Of a stretch of DNA of 56,582 nucleotides, positions 27,982 to 38,037 are shown piece by piece (within the stretch, counting starts at the first letter, position 1; each line of letters starts with the position of its first letter). The stretch is from positions 1 to 56,582 of the forward strand of contig JANXUC010000141.1 of the NCBI GenBank assembly GCA_025352065.1, in the 5' to 3' direction. Source of the DNA: Acidobacteriaceae bacterium. GTDB taxonomy: Bacteria > Acidobacteriota > Terriglobia > Terriglobales > Acidobacteriaceae. A program made the position numbers and the translations under genes. The notes under the pieces were generated by a model. It had not been told where the DNA came from, searched no databases, and worked only from the letters and a program-made list of their open reading frames with translations.

Positions 27982-29191
27982 TCAGGCGATGCAAAGTTTC
28001 TTTTGTATTTCTTCTAGCGAAACTCCTTTGGTTTCAGGGTATAAGAATAAGACGACCATGAACTGGCCTCCCATCATTAGGGAGAAAAATACGAAAGGAT
28101 AGCCGCCGGACTTTGCTGCCAGCAGGGAAAAGATTCCGGAGATCAAAGCGTTCATGATCCAGTGTGAGAAACTCCCAAGGCTCTGCCCTTTTGCGCGTAC
28201 TCGATTAGGGAAAACCTCGCTAAGATAGACCCAGATAACAGCACCTTGGGAAAATGCAAAGACTGCGATGTAGCCAATAAGCAGCCAGACCTGCAAATTC
28301 TGGTAGTGCCCGGTCAAGAAGATCGTCGCAATTCCTGCAAGACAGAGTGCCGTGCCGATTGAACCTAAGAGAAGTAGCTTCTTTCGTCCGATGTGATCGA
28401 TTACGGACATGGCTCGAACGGTGAAGAGCAGGTTGGTCCCACCAATCGCCACAGCCTTCAAATTCGACGAGACTTTATCGAAGCCAGCGTAGGCGAAGAT
28501 ATCGTTGCGGTAGTAGAGAATGGCATTGATGCCGGAGAGCTGGTTGAACATTGCGATAGAAATTGCCAAAAATATGGGTAGGCGATACTTCCACGAAAAG
28601 AGAGGATCGTTTACGACATGGTCGACATCGATCAAAAAACAGTGATGTCCTGCAGTTCCTCATAGTTTTCTTCGCCAGTCATGCGAAGTACGTCTCGTGC
28701 CTCAGCCACCCTTTGTTTCTTCACGAGCCAACGGGGACTACGCGGGATTCCGTACTGCATGAGAAGGAAAAACACGGCTGGGATAGCGGGTATTCCCAGC
28801 TTCCATCGCCATTCGGCAGTGCCAAAGTGCATGGTTCCCACTATGTAGTTCGAAAGGTAGGCGAGCAAAAGTCCAAACACAATATTGAACTGGAACAGCC
28901 CCACGAGGCGAACGCGCCATTTAGCAGGCGCTACTTCAGCGATATACATCGGGCCGAGTACGGAAGAGCCACGGCGGCCAATCTTGTCGCCGGGGATTCC
29001 GGCAAACATTGAGCCCAGGATTGTTCCCAGCAGCGCTGCCGAAACCGTCATACCCAATGCGGTAGCCGAAAGGTGAAAAGTATCCGTCAGCGATGGGTGG
29101 TGCTGGCAATGACGGCGGTGTCGAATCCGAAGAGAAGTCCCCCCAGGGCTGTCACCAATGTGCTTTTCAAGAGATACGGATTGAGTTTCAT
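27982..29191 (-). pseudogene. Sugar-porter MFS transporter, broken
   Basis: Three pieces of one sugar-porter (XylE/GLUT-like) gene lie in order. An N-terminal piece from the ATG at 29189-29191 reads LGGLLFGFDTAVIAS and then shifts frame near 29093. A middle piece (29057-28632) reads VSAALLGTILGSM and has GDKIGRR joined straight to SSVLGPMYIAEVAPAKWR, so about 40-45 residues covering membrane segments 3 and 4 are missing. It shifts frame again near 28633. The C-terminal half (28635-27982) reads MFNQLSGINAILYY and ends PETKGVSLEEIQ. Two frameshifts plus the deletion argue against function. It is the last gene of the glycan locus and was probably its inner-membrane sugar permease. Confidence 0.82.
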
Positions 29192-29296
29192 GCTGCCTTT
29201 CGGAGGAAGTGACGCGATGCTGTTGGCTACAGTCTCAACCGAGAATTGAAGGCGCTACCGCACTCGAGGAATTTCGGTAGCGCCGGCCCGTTTCGA

Positions 29297-30322
29297 TCAA
29301 AGTGCGGGAGCAACGGCGACGCCCACGTTTTTGTCTGCACCGCCGTAATAAAACAGCCAGCGCTTTTCTTCGCGCACAAGTCCTTCGACGAAGACAACAT
29401 TAGGAACCTGCCCAACCTTCTCCCAGTCGGGACCGGGCGAGAACATGGGACCATCGGCGCGTGCGAGAACTTTGGTCGGATCTTTCTTGTCGAACAGAAC
29501 CCAGCCGGTTGAGTACACCAGTTTGTCGTCGGCGCCGTTGTAGACCAGAAAAATGCCGTCGTCGGTTATGACTGGAGGCGGACCGGGCTCGGCGACTTGA
29601 GAATCGAACGATCCGGCGCGGCTCGATAACACCGGGTGATCTAAAGCATCTGTCCAATGCAGTAAATCTTCTGAATAGGCGACACCCATTTGAGAATCTT
29701 TTCCACGCGCATCGCCCAGAAAGTACATCCAATACTTGCCGTTGATTTTTTCCGGAACGATAGCGCCTGACTTTGTCCACTTCACATTCCACTTGCCTTT
29801 GTAGGCAGGGAGGATGATGCCTCGCCGCTCCCAATGAATCAGGTCGGTAGATGTAGCCATGCAAAGTTGCGCATCCTTCTTGTCCGGCGCTACGCCGTCC
29901 ACATTGTTGTAGCCCGTATAAGTCAGGTAGTAAGTGTCGCCGAACTTGACCAGCCGTGGATCCTCAACTCCACCACCTTTTTCGTAGGGCGTTTCAGAAA
30001 CCAGTACCGGTTCCGCGCGGCGCGTGAAGTGAACTCCGTCGTCGCTGGTGGCGTATCCCAGCGAGGAAGTACCTTTGTGGTCTTGCGCGCGATAGAGCAT
30101 GACAAATTTTCCGTTTTCTTTTACGACTGCGGGGTTGAAAGTTCCGGCGGCTTCGAAGGCTTCACCTTGAGGAGAGATAATGGGAGTCGGCGCAAGGCGG
30201 GTCCAGGCTCCGAAGGGAGGAGCGAATGGCTGTGTGGAAACAGCTGCCAGGCTGGCGAGCGCGAGGGTTAGTAAAGTAGCCTTCCAGAACAAAGCAGTTG
30301 TCAATTCAAGTTTCTTTCGCAT
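29297..30322 (-). CDS. Exported GH130-like glycosidase or phosphorylase
   Basis: The 341-residue protein has an N-terminal signal (KATLLTLALASLAAV) and a five-bladed propeller of the GH130 type. Supporting motifs are NPAVVKENGKFVMLYRA, GVEDPRLVKFGDTYYLTYTG, SGAIVPEKINGKYWMYFLGD and SQVAEPGPPPV. GH130 enzymes act on beta-mannosides, either as phosphorylases or as hydrolases. An exported member cannot rely on cytoplasmic phosphate donors and is more likely a hydrolase; that is inference. It lies 52 bp after the Tat-exported protein gene and before the broken sugar porter. Confidence 0.83.
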   Translation of the reverse strand: MRKKLELTTALFWKATLLTLALASLAAVSTQPFAPPFGAWTRLAPTPIISPQGEAFEAAGTFNPAVVKENGKFVMLYRAQDHKGTSSLGYATSDDGVHFTRRAEPVLVSETPYEKGGGVEDPRLVKFGDTYYLTYTGYNNVDGVAPDKKDAQLCMATSTDLIHWERRGIILPAYKGKWNVKWTKSGAIVPEKINGKYWMYFLGDARGKDSQMGVAYSEDLLHWTDALDHPVLSSRAGSFDSQVAEPGPPPVITDDGIFLVYNGADDKLVYSTGWVLFDKKDPTKVLARADGPMFSPGPDWEKVGQVPNVVFVEGLVREEKRWLFYYGGADKNVGVAVAPAL

Positions 30323-30374
30323 GGTGTGCGTTCCTCTTCTAAGAGCGAGTCTTGATGATTTCGAAAGTCCTACT

Positions 30375-32663
30375 TCAATATTCTGCGCGTAGTCTCACGG
30401 TTCTATGTGCCGGGATCTGCAACGTATCGCTCAACGCTTTGCCGTCTTGAGTTAACCGGACCTTGCGCCCCTGTGCTGGAGGAATCGATATGGTTGTCGA
30501 CTGACTCTCCGCAGTTGGGTTGTACAAGATAAAATTGAGTTGATTGGCAGGGAACTGCTTGGCGTCGAACGTGTCGAGCAGGTCGAGATTTACTAGCATG
30601 AGTTCGCGATTACGTACTTTGCCCAGAGCCTCAAACATGAGATACATCCAGATGGATTCCCCGGCGCCGTAGATTTCCTTGCCCACGGTTCCTGTTTGAC
30701 CGTTGAGTTCGAGCGTGCCCAGGTTTTCGAACGGAATGAACGCCATGGGCTCCCCTTGGTGGTTCGCCGAACAGTCCTGGAAGAAATAGAAATTGTTGCG
30801 CCGTTGTTGATCCATGAAGCGCAGCAGACCTTCGAAAACGATGCCACGTTTCAGAATGCCCGTCCACGGCAGGATTGCTTCTACATTTTCTTTAAAAGCC
30901 GGATACAGAATGGAGGCGGCCGCTTGAACCATCCCGCGCGTGTCGGACTTCTGGCTGGGATCGGAATACCAATAGAACATTCGCAGTTGTTCATAGAGAA
31001 GGTAGCGGGCCTCGTCCATCATCCCGAGTTCGGCGGCTGCCAGCGCTCCGTAAGCGAGTTCCTGCGGCTCATGGAAAAGGCGATCCGATGCCACCGTATA
31101 GAGAACCTGGATGGCGCGGCGGGCTTCCTGGCGATAGTGCTCGTCTTTCGTCAAACGGTGCGCGAGAATTGCAGCCCATGCATAGAGGCCCCCCACGGCA
31201 TAGTTTGTACCTGCTCCTTCGGCGCGGAGAGTGGCAACCTGGTAGTAGATGGGGAAGAGGTAGTTGTACTGGTGCGCCATTCTTTCGGCGTTCTTAAATG
31301 CGTCGAGAAATTTGTCGGTGATATCGGTCGATCCGGCGATCAAGCCGATGGTTGGATACTTGATGAGCGCATTTTCGAAGGGATACCAGGAATCAGCGCG
31401 TTCGTCGGGCGAGCGCACGAAGTCGTTGCTGACGCTGTGGACGTCGGCGTGATAAAAGCCGGGCAGGTCAGCGAGAAGCTCTTGGCACTCGGCCTCGTAA
31501 CCCGGTGACGGATGCAGCCGGTTGAACAGTAGCGATGGCCAGAGCACATCTGCCGTCGTCATGAGCTCAAAGTTGTCGGCGGGTTGCTTCCAGATTGCAG
31601 AGCTATCCTTGACGTAGGCACGCAGTCCGGCGTGTCCGTTGATTTCGACGCGAGTCGGACCTCTCTCCTGCAAATCATGAACGGTGGCGGTGGCGAAGTC
31701 TTTCCAGTTTGTGGCACAGCTTGGCCAGTCGAGTTTTTCTTCGAAGAGTGGGAGCAGTGCTGGCATCCAGCGCGCAACTGCCTCCTGCTCGGTCAGCAGG
31801 CGGGTAAGCGGCCGCTGGAGGAGATAGTAGGTGAAGCGTATTTCTCCGGCGGGGAGTGTGTCGCCGGTCGATTGATCTGCGATCAACCCTATTCCCAACC
31901 GTTGCGTTCCGTCGCGTCCAATTTGTGAAATGGTGGAGCAACGATAGACGAGAAATCGAGGGAGATTTTCGATCGACATCCAACCCATATCGCTCATGTC
32001 GAAATACATCATGGTTTCGATGCTGGCGTTTTGGTCGAGAAGATACACGGCGGGCAAATCGTTGCCGTAGGTATTCAGCGAGTTCTTGGTGGGCTGGGCG
32101 AGCAGGACGCGCCGCCAGCTTCCGGACTGGCCCTCCATGAGTGTGGATGTGGAGTTCAACCAGATGATGATCTGCGGCTCGACGCGGCCGTTCTGCTGCA
32201 AGCGGATTGGCGCCGGGAGATGGAGTGTCGTACGAAAGCGGAACCACGGCTCAGAGGGACTGTGGTCGAGAGCTGTGATTTCCGATGTCCACCCATATTC
32301 CAGTGGCTTCCCGTCCAAGCCGGATGCCGTAGCACTTCCTTCAGAGACCACGCCCGAACCCTTTCGTTGCGTCTGCGACGTAACCAGATGGAAGGAAGTG
32401 CCCGTTACGAGTGGAAGGTCAGGGAGCGTGGAAGGCTTCCATGCGTCGCCGACGCGCAAGAAGTTTTGAAACCTGAATGGCGTTCCGACGGGAGAAAGGC
32501 GGAGTTGTTGCTCTCCATTTTCGAGAATCGTTGAAGAACCGGTATCCACGCCAGCTAAGGTCGGCAACAAGATGCCGTTGCGCAGCTTGGCGTAGGCAGG
32601 GGATGCGAACGCGGCTGAAGCTAAGAAGGTCTGGACGAAGCGACGCCGGTTGAAAGGAGTCAT
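30375..32663 (-). CDS. Tat-exported protein, six-hairpin glycosidase-like, unknown function
   Basis: The 762-residue product starts with a twin-arginine signal (NRRRFVQTFLASAAFA, ending PAYA). A beta-rich N-terminal half (about 30-290) is followed by a helical half (about 300-680) with repeated aromatic helices such as YAVGGLYAWAAILAHRLTK and ELAYGALAAAELGMMDEA, which fits an (alpha/alpha)6 toroid as in several glycosidase and lyase clans. A short beta tail closes it. I do not recognise a named family. Its place between a TonB-dependent receptor and a GH130 gene suggests glycan breakdown in the periplasm. Confidence 0.72.
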   Translation of the reverse strand: MTPFNRRRFVQTFLASAAFASPAYAKLRNGILLPTLAGVDTGSSTILENGEQQLRLSPVGTPFRFQNFLRVGDAWKPSTLPDLPLVTGTSFHLVTSQTQRKGSGVVSEGSATASGLDGKPLEYGWTSEITALDHSPSEPWFRFRTTLHLPAPIRLQQNGRVEPQIIIWLNSTSTLMEGQSGSWRRVLLAQPTKNSLNTYGNDLPAVYLLDQNASIETMMYFDMSDMGWMSIENLPRFLVYRCSTISQIGRDGTQRLGIGLIADQSTGDTLPAGEIRFTYYLLQRPLTRLLTEQEAVARWMPALLPLFEEKLDWPSCATNWKDFATATVHDLQERGPTRVEINGHAGLRAYVKDSSAIWKQPADNFELMTTADVLWPSLLFNRLHPSPGYEAECQELLADLPGFYHADVHSVSNDFVRSPDERADSWYPFENALIKYPTIGLIAGSTDITDKFLDAFKNAERMAHQYNYLFPIYYQVATLRAEGAGTNYAVGGLYAWAAILAHRLTKDEHYRQEARRAIQVLYTVASDRLFHEPQELAYGALAAAELGMMDEARYLLYEQLRMFYWYSDPSQKSDTRGMVQAAASILYPAFKENVEAILPWTGILKRGIVFEGLLRFMDQQRRNNFYFFQDCSANHQGEPMAFIPFENLGTLELNGQTGTVGKEIYGAGESIWMYLMFEALGKVRNRELMLVNLDLLDTFDAKQFPANQLNFILYNPTAESQSTTISIPPAQGRKVRLTQDGKALSDTLQIPAHRTVRLRAEY

Positions 32664-32739
32664 GTGGCTTTGAGCTTAAAATTTCGAGCGGGTAATATCC
32701 TGCCCGGCAAAGTCTTTGCCAGGCAGATCGTTAGGGACG

Positions 32740-35700
32740 TTAGTACTCGATCTTTAAACCAAACTGAATGGTTCTCGGTCCGCTGGAGCCGGTGATGGCT
32801 CCGAAACCGCATGCTATCACTCCGCAGTCTTGCTTCCCGGTATTCGGATCGATGTGACCTGCGGGAAGAAAGGGATGGCTGATGTCGGCAGAGAAGCCGT
32901 CCGGAGCTGAGTAAATGTGACGGTTGAAGAGATTGAAAAAGGAAGCTTGGAAATTCAGTGTCGCACGCTCTCCAATTAGGTGCGTCTTCTTCCCAAGAGT
33001 GAAGTCTTCATTTCTTCCGCCAAACGCGCGAGCAGAAGTTAGAGACCGAGGCTCATTGCCGAATGCGAGAGGCCCAGCGGCCGTGAACGCAGCTGAGTTC
33101 CAGAAGGGAGTAGTTGCGGGGTTAAGATTGGAGCTGTTTACCTGCTTTACTCCCGGGACGACATTGACGCGAGCTATTCCCGTAAAGTGACATCCCGCGA
33201 ACAGCACATCACCTGCCGTACCGCCGCAGGGGCCGTACACCGTTGTGGGAGTTCCTGAGCTGTACTTTCCTACGCCGGACACCGACCAGCCGCCTAAGAC
33301 ATGGTCGGTTATCCCGCCATGGTTCAGGAACTGCTTACCGCGTCCGACAGGGAGCTCGTAGAAGAAACTCGCCACCAGAGACTGTGGTGTATCCAGTTGG
33401 CTGACTGCCTTTTCTGCGTGTCGATTGTAGGAATTCTGCCCGATGAAGCTGTTGGTTCCGATGAAACCGGAAACACCGGGTCCAGCGGAGTCGGCGTCGG
33501 TAATATTTTTTGAGATGGTATACGAAACGAGGAAGCTGAGCCCGTGGGAGAAGCGTTTGTTCAAACCGAGTTGCATTGCGTGGTAGGTGGAGCTACCTGA
33601 GCGATCCGGGCTGAACGAATTGTCCTCTTGGTTGAAATCGCCGTACTGCGGAAAGGGTCGGAGTATCTGGTTGATGTTGCCGGTGAAAGTAGGGTAGGGC
33701 AGAGTGATCCCCGCGGAGATTGCATTTGGGCAAGTGTTGTTAGCGAGGCACGACGCGTCCATTGTCAAATCGCTGCCGAGCGCAAGGGCGGAAGGATTTA
33801 CTTGATTCGGAATGATGTTCAAAGCTGGTAGATGACTGCCTTTCGATCCGACATAGGCAACGTTCAGAACAAGGTTCGCGACCAATTGCCGCTGTATGTT
33901 CAGGTTCCAGCTTTGAATATCGGCAGGGCGGCCACTGTTTTTCGGAACTAGAATGACTCCGTTGTTGCCATTCTGCCCTTCTGGTGTAAAGGGGCCGAGA
34001 TCAGGGAAGAGATGAACTACTCCGTTATCGATTTGCGTGGGGCCGCCGTTGCTAATGTTGACCGTCTGCTTGTTGAAGAATCCCAAGCTGTCCTGGTCCG
34101 CAAACGAGCCTTCCTTTAAGGGTTGATAGAAAATTCCATAACCGCCGCGAAGAACGGTTTTTTCGTTGATGCTGTATGCAAAGCCGATTCGTGGGCCGAA
34201 GGCCTTCTTGTAAACATCCTGTGGACGTGTTCTGCCGTTACGTCCGGTGCCTTTTCCAAAATACGTGTAGGCTCCCAGGATGTTGCCTGCCCCGGGATTG
34301 GCCAGCGTTGGATCGACTGCCGAGAAGCGGTTTTTGGCTTCGCCGGCGGGAAGGTCAAGATCGAAACGCACGCCGTAATTCAGCGTTAACTTCGATGTGA
34401 GTTTATAAGTGTCCTGGCCATAGAAGGAGTAGTCCTTGTAACGAATGCCGCTGAACCCGCCGTAGTTGAGTGTCGTAGAGTCCACCAGGCCGAAGAGCGA
34501 GCTAGCTACCGCATCGCCGCCAATGCCGTTCGCTGGGTTGCTAGTCTGTCTAGCATTGAAATCGAATTCGCCGGAGGCTTGTGTCAGACGACGTACGTTA
34601 AATTGCAGAAAACGTGCCCCCCCGCCGAACTTGAAGTTGTGTTTGCCTTTGATCCAGCTCACGGAATCATTTAATTGGTAGACGTTGTCTGCAAATTCCG
34701 AATCGCCACAATTGTTGAGCGCGCCCTCGTAAGGGGTACCCGTGAACTTTATGCAAGGGAATGTCGTGTCTCGGACCCCCGTGAGACCGATCTTAGCTGG
34801 ATATCCCAAGCCCCGACTATTGGCGCTTTCGAAGCGGAATCGACGGCTGAATCCAAACAGGAATTGGTTCACAACAGATGGACTGAAGGTGTAGTTGTCG
34901 CTGAAACGGGCATAACGGGTGTTCTGCGGCAGGTTCGATCCGAAAATCGGCCCCAGGATTGAAGTGCTGCCGGTCTTCGTATTGTCAAAGTCGAATCCGC
35001 CCGAGATGCGATGCTTTTCAGTGATGTCGTGGTCGATCTTCACGTCAATGAGGTTGGCCGTCGTGCTCGAGATCGTGCGGTCGGCGACGTTGTCCTGCAG
35101 GGTTCCGTTCGTCTTCGGAAGCAGCGCAAACACTTTCGTCATGACAGTGCTGGGCGTGAAACTGGGATCGTTCGTCAACAGGTCGCCCGGAATGGCGAGG
35201 TGAGTAGTCGGGTCAAATAGCTGGTGGGTTAAGTTGCCATTGCTATCCAGGTCATTGCAAATACCAGCGGTGAAGCCGGTAGCGCAAAGCGCGGAGAAGT
35301 CGCCACTCCGAAAGTTCTCATTGGGCAAACTCTGCTTACCCGGTCCGCCGGTTCTGAACCGGAATCCTTCGTAGGCGACAAAAAAGAAGGTCTTATCTTT
35401 CCCGTGGTAGACATGGGGAATGTAGATCGGCCCGCCTGCCGTGAACCCGAAATCGTTTTGCGTGTTGATACCCTTCTTATCCCCACGCCTGTTGTTGACC
35501 CAACTGTTGGCGTCCAAAACGCGATTGCGAAGATAGTCGTAGACAGAGCCATGAAACTGGTTGGTGCCCGATTTTAGGCTAAGGCTTATGATGCCGTCGC
35601 CGGATTCACCAAACTCAGGCGAAAAGTTACTCTGCAGCACTTTGAATTCTTGGACCGCATCCGTAGAAACTCCCTTATTCCATTGCGTATTTGGAGAAAC

Positions 35701-36300
35701 CAAAGAAATGGACACGCCATCGACGAGAATATCGGTGCCGCCTTCCTGACCGCCGTTCACTTTGAAATCGTCACTCGAGTTGCTTCCGGGGTTGTTGTCT
35801 ACTCCGCCAACGAACCCTGGGATAAGTGTAATGAACTGAACAGGATTGCGAATTGTGCCGGAAACTTGCAGTGGAAGGTTGGTCACCAAGGTCGTCTCGA
35901 CCGTGGCACCGATGTCGGAAGTGGCCGTCTCCAATTGGGAGGCGTCTGCGTTGACGACGATGTTCTCCGTCACAGCTCCCAATTGCAATTGGATATCCAG
36001 CGACACCGTAGTACCGGTTGTCACCGTGACACCTTCGCGTGAGTATTTCTTCAGGTTGGCGGCCTCAACGGTCACCGAGTAGCGCCCTGGGGGAAGGTTG
36101 GGCAAGGAATAAATACCTGCACCAGTCGTTGCAGTGGCGATGGAAAGGCCAGTATCCAGATTTCGGCCAGTTACTGTGGCTCCCGTAAGGGTCGCGCCGC
36201 TAGGGTCGGTCACAGTTCCCTGAATATTACCGCTGTTGCTCTGCCCGTATAGCGAAGCGGAAAATAGGATACAAACGAGAAAACCGAGCAAGCTTTTCAT
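32740..36300 (-). CDS. TonB-dependent receptor with N-terminal carboxypeptidase-regulatory domain
   Basis: The 1186-residue protein begins with a signal peptide (FLVCILFSASLYGQ) and a beta-sandwich domain (SGNIQGTVTDPSGATLTGAT, with LPPGRYSVTVEA). A plug-like region with EFKVLQSNFSPEFGESGDG follows, then SLKSGTNQFHGSVYDYLRN and a long barrel ending HTIQFGLKIEY-like with a terminal aromatic (FGLKIEY). This is the large receptor type common in Acidobacteriota. Such receptors import glycans or other large nutrients. It heads a minus-strand locus with an exported helical protein, GH130 and a sugar porter. GAGAGGA lies 6 nt before the ATG. A palindrome and hairpins sit 66-176 bp upstream. Confidence 0.9.
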   Translation of the reverse strand: MKSLLGFLVCILFSASLYGQSNSGNIQGTVTDPSGATLTGATVTGRNLDTGLSIATATTGAGIYSLPNLPPGRYSVTVEAANLKKYSREGVTVTTGTTVSLDIQLQLGAVTENIVVNADASQLETATSDIGATVETTLVTNLPLQVSGTIRNPVQFITLIPGFVGGVDNNPGSNSSDDFKVNGGQEGGTDILVDGVSISLVSPNTQWNKGVSTDAVQEFKVLQSNFSPEFGESGDGIISLSLKSGTNQFHGSVYDYLRNRVLDANSWVNNRRGDKKGINTQNDFGFTAGGPIYIPHVYHGKDKTFFFVAYEGFRFRTGGPGKQSLPNENFRSGDFSALCATGFTAGICNDLDSNGNLTHQLFDPTTHLAIPGDLLTNDPSFTPSTVMTKVFALLPKTNGTLQDNVADRTISSTTANLIDVKIDHDITEKHRISGGFDFDNTKTGSTSILGPIFGSNLPQNTRYARFSDNYTFSPSVVNQFLFGFSRRFRFESANSRGLGYPAKIGLTGVRDTTFPCIKFTGTPYEGALNNCGDSEFADNVYQLNDSVSWIKGKHNFKFGGGARFLQFNVRRLTQASGEFDFNARQTSNPANGIGGDAVASSLFGLVDSTTLNYGGFSGIRYKDYSFYGQDTYKLTSKLTLNYGVRFDLDLPAGEAKNRFSAVDPTLANPGAGNILGAYTYFGKGTGRNGRTRPQDVYKKAFGPRIGFAYSINEKTVLRGGYGIFYQPLKEGSFADQDSLGFFNKQTVNISNGGPTQIDNGVVHLFPDLGPFTPEGQNGNNGVILVPKNSGRPADIQSWNLNIQRQLVANLVLNVAYVGSKGSHLPALNIIPNQVNPSALALGSDLTMDASCLANNTCPNAISAGITLPYPTFTGNINQILRPFPQYGDFNQEDNSFSPDRSGSSTYHAMQLGLNKRFSHGLSFLVSYTISKNITDADSAGPGVSGFIGTNSFIGQNSYNRHAEKAVSQLDTPQSLVASFFYELPVGRGKQFLNHGGITDHVLGGWSVSGVGKYSSGTPTTVYGPCGGTAGDVLFAGCHFTGIARVNVVPGVKQVNSSNLNPATTPFWNSAAFTAAGPLAFGNEPRSLTSARAFGGRNEDFTLGKKTHLIGERATLNFQASFFNLFNRHIYSAPDGFSADISHPFLPAGHIDPNTGKQDCGVIACGFGAITGSSGPRTIQFGLKIEY

Positions 36301-36365
36301 TGAATTCCTCTCACCAGCGCAATTCTTCTTTTAGACAACAGACCGCTATGATTTATCAATAGTGG

Positions 36366-36476
36366 AACGCAAGCGTTGGTAAGGGTTCGAGCGAGGTCAG
36401 CTGCTCAAGACTCGAACCACCGGAGTCTACGAGAGACCGCCAGGCGTGTCTGGTCAAAAGTGCTCACTCTGGCGGT
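36366..36476 (-). promoter_or_regulatory. Structured region upstream of the TonB-dependent receptor gene
   Basis: Four inverted repeats are packed into 111 bp. AACGC-AA-GCGTT (36366-36377) is a LacI-operator-like palindrome. GGTTCGAG (36384-36391) pairs with CTCGAACC (36411-36418). AGACTC (36409-36414) pairs with GAGTCT (36424-36429) and shares bases with the previous stem, so the two cannot form together. ACCGCCAG (36436-36443) pairs with CTGGCGGT (36469-36476). If transcribed on the minus strand this is a switching leader. If transcription starts nearer the gene (GATAAAT on the minus strand at 36351-36357), the elements would act as DNA operators. Confidence 0.45.
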
Positions 36477-36477
36477 G

Positions 36478-36812
36478 AACCACCCCAAAATACAACACTG
36501 CAGTCAGTGCTCCCGATTTGCCGAGCGAAATCTCTGACTTTTTTAAGGAATTTACTAATGGCTGAAGAATTCAGGTCGCGGCGTAAGCAACCACTAATGT
36601 CTCTACCTGCCGCAAGCTGATGGGAGCCAAGAAACCCAGACTCGATGGATAACCTTTTACCCACCGAGAACAATCGGAGCCTACGCCTGAGGAATGCCTA
36701 TGTCAAGGATTCCTTGGGAAATCTTCTAGAAGGCTCGCCTCAAAACAAGTTTTGGGCTCGATTGATTGCTATACTTCTTTTGAATAGCACTGGGCCCTAG
36801 AGGACTCCTCAA
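36478..36812. other. Rest of the divergent intergenic region before the TPR genes
   Basis: No gene is supported. A -10-like TATACT lies at 36770-36775, about 40 bp before the TPR start, with only weak -35 candidates. AGAGGA (36800-36805) probably serves as the ribosome-binding site for the GTG at 36813. Confidence 0.35.
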
Positions 36813-38018
36813 GTGAGTTGCCGAGATTTAGCGGGCCCGCGAGCGATCAGCAGCTTCCTGCCACTCTTCCACACGTATCATCGGCGATCTGTTCCTGCCC
36901 TCCTGCGGCAGTCCGTCCATGTCGCGTGCATGGGTCTACTTGTTTTCCTGGTGGTGAAAGCTGCGAACGCACAGAATCCGGCAGCCTTGCTCGAACAGGC
37001 TCGCATAGACGAAAAGGCTGGAGACTATGTTGCGGCGGAGAAGATCTACGAGCAAGCTTTGGCCGTCGAACCGGGAAACCTCGAAACTCATAAGCGTCTC
37101 GGTGTCTTACAACAAACGGAACTGAAATTTGCCGAGTCCATCTCTCATTTCAAACGAGCGCTTGCTGGCGATCCAAAATATCCAGAAGTGAATTTCTTTC
37201 TCGGTGCCTCCTACCTGGGCGAAAATGATTTTGCCCAGGCGGTCAGCAGCTTTAAACAGGAACTTTCAACTCCGAAGCCACATCCGCGATGCCGCTACTA
37301 TCTTGCTCTGGCCCTGCAATCTCTGGGGAGGGTGGATGAGGCCATTTCTCAATTTCAGCTTGCGGTTACCGACAATCCAAAAAACGCCGACGCCCTCTAC
37401 CAGCTTGCGCGCATTTATAAGAACGCCTCGGTACAAGCTATCGATCGGCTGAAGGCTCTTGATCAGGATTCTTTTCAACTGCACGCACTCATGGGAGAAG
37501 TTCATGCAGACGAAGAGCGCTACGCGGAAGCCGTGAAAGAGTACCAGGCGGCACTCGCGAAGCGCCCCGACGCCCCAGGAATTCATTTTGCGATTGGAGT
37601 TGCTTACTGGGTCCAGCACGAGCTGGGCGAAGCGAAAAAGGAGTTTCTCGAAGCATTGAAGGAAAATCCAAATGATGCCTTCATCAATTTGTATCTGGGT
37701 GACATCGGCGTTCATGAAGCCCGCTTTGCCCAGGCCCTCACTTATTTGCAGTTAGCAAGCAAAGGGCAACCGAATATGGCGCAACTACATACGCTGATGG
37801 GGAAGTGCTACCGCGGCATGGCTCAGCCCCAAGAAGCAAAGGTAGAATTCCTTGCCGCTATCGATGCTGACCCTACAGCAGCCCAGCCGCACTACCTGCT
37901 GGCGCAGGTTTATCGCGACCTCCACAACCAGGGCGCGAGCGAAGCAGAACTTGCCCAGTTTGAAAATCTTTCGAAGCAGGAAAAAGAGAGCGCCCCTGAG
38001 AAGGGACCTAAGAACTAG
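36813..38018 (+). CDS. Exported TPR-repeat protein
   Basis: The 401-residue product has a signal or anchor segment (ACMGLLVFLVVKAANAQ) and then about nine tetratricopeptide repeats from residue 55 to 385. Clear ones are GDYVAAEKIYEQALAVEPG, KFAESISHFKRALAGDP and ERYAEAVKEYQAALAKRP. TPRs make scaffolds for protein binding. It starts with GTG 8-13 nt after AGAGGA and is 19 bp upstream of a second TPR gene, then a CRTAC1 gene, all on the plus strand. No enzymatic domain is seen. Confidence 0.85.
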   Translation: MSCRDLAGPRAISSFLPLFHTYHRRSVPALLRQSVHVACMGLLVFLVVKAANAQNPAALLEQARIDEKAGDYVAAEKIYEQALAVEPGNLETHKRLGVLQQTELKFAESISHFKRALAGDPKYPEVNFFLGASYLGENDFAQAVSSFKQELSTPKPHPRCRYYLALALQSLGRVDEAISQFQLAVTDNPKNADALYQLARIYKNASVQAIDRLKALDQDSFQLHALMGEVHADEERYAEAVKEYQAALAKRPDAPGIHFAIGVAYWVQHELGEAKKEFLEALKENPNDAFINLYLGDIGVHEARFAQALTYLQLASKGQPNMAQLHTLMGKCYRGMAQPQEAKVEFLAAIDADPTAAQPHYLLAQVYRDLHNQGASEAELAQFENLSKQEKESAPEKGPKN

Positions 38019-38037
38019 CTCAGTCCGGTTCGCACAC

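Noticed and set aside
36384-36476. A tRNA gene in the receptor upstream region
   Set aside because: GGTTCGAG resembles a T-loop, but the stems do not make a cloverleaf.
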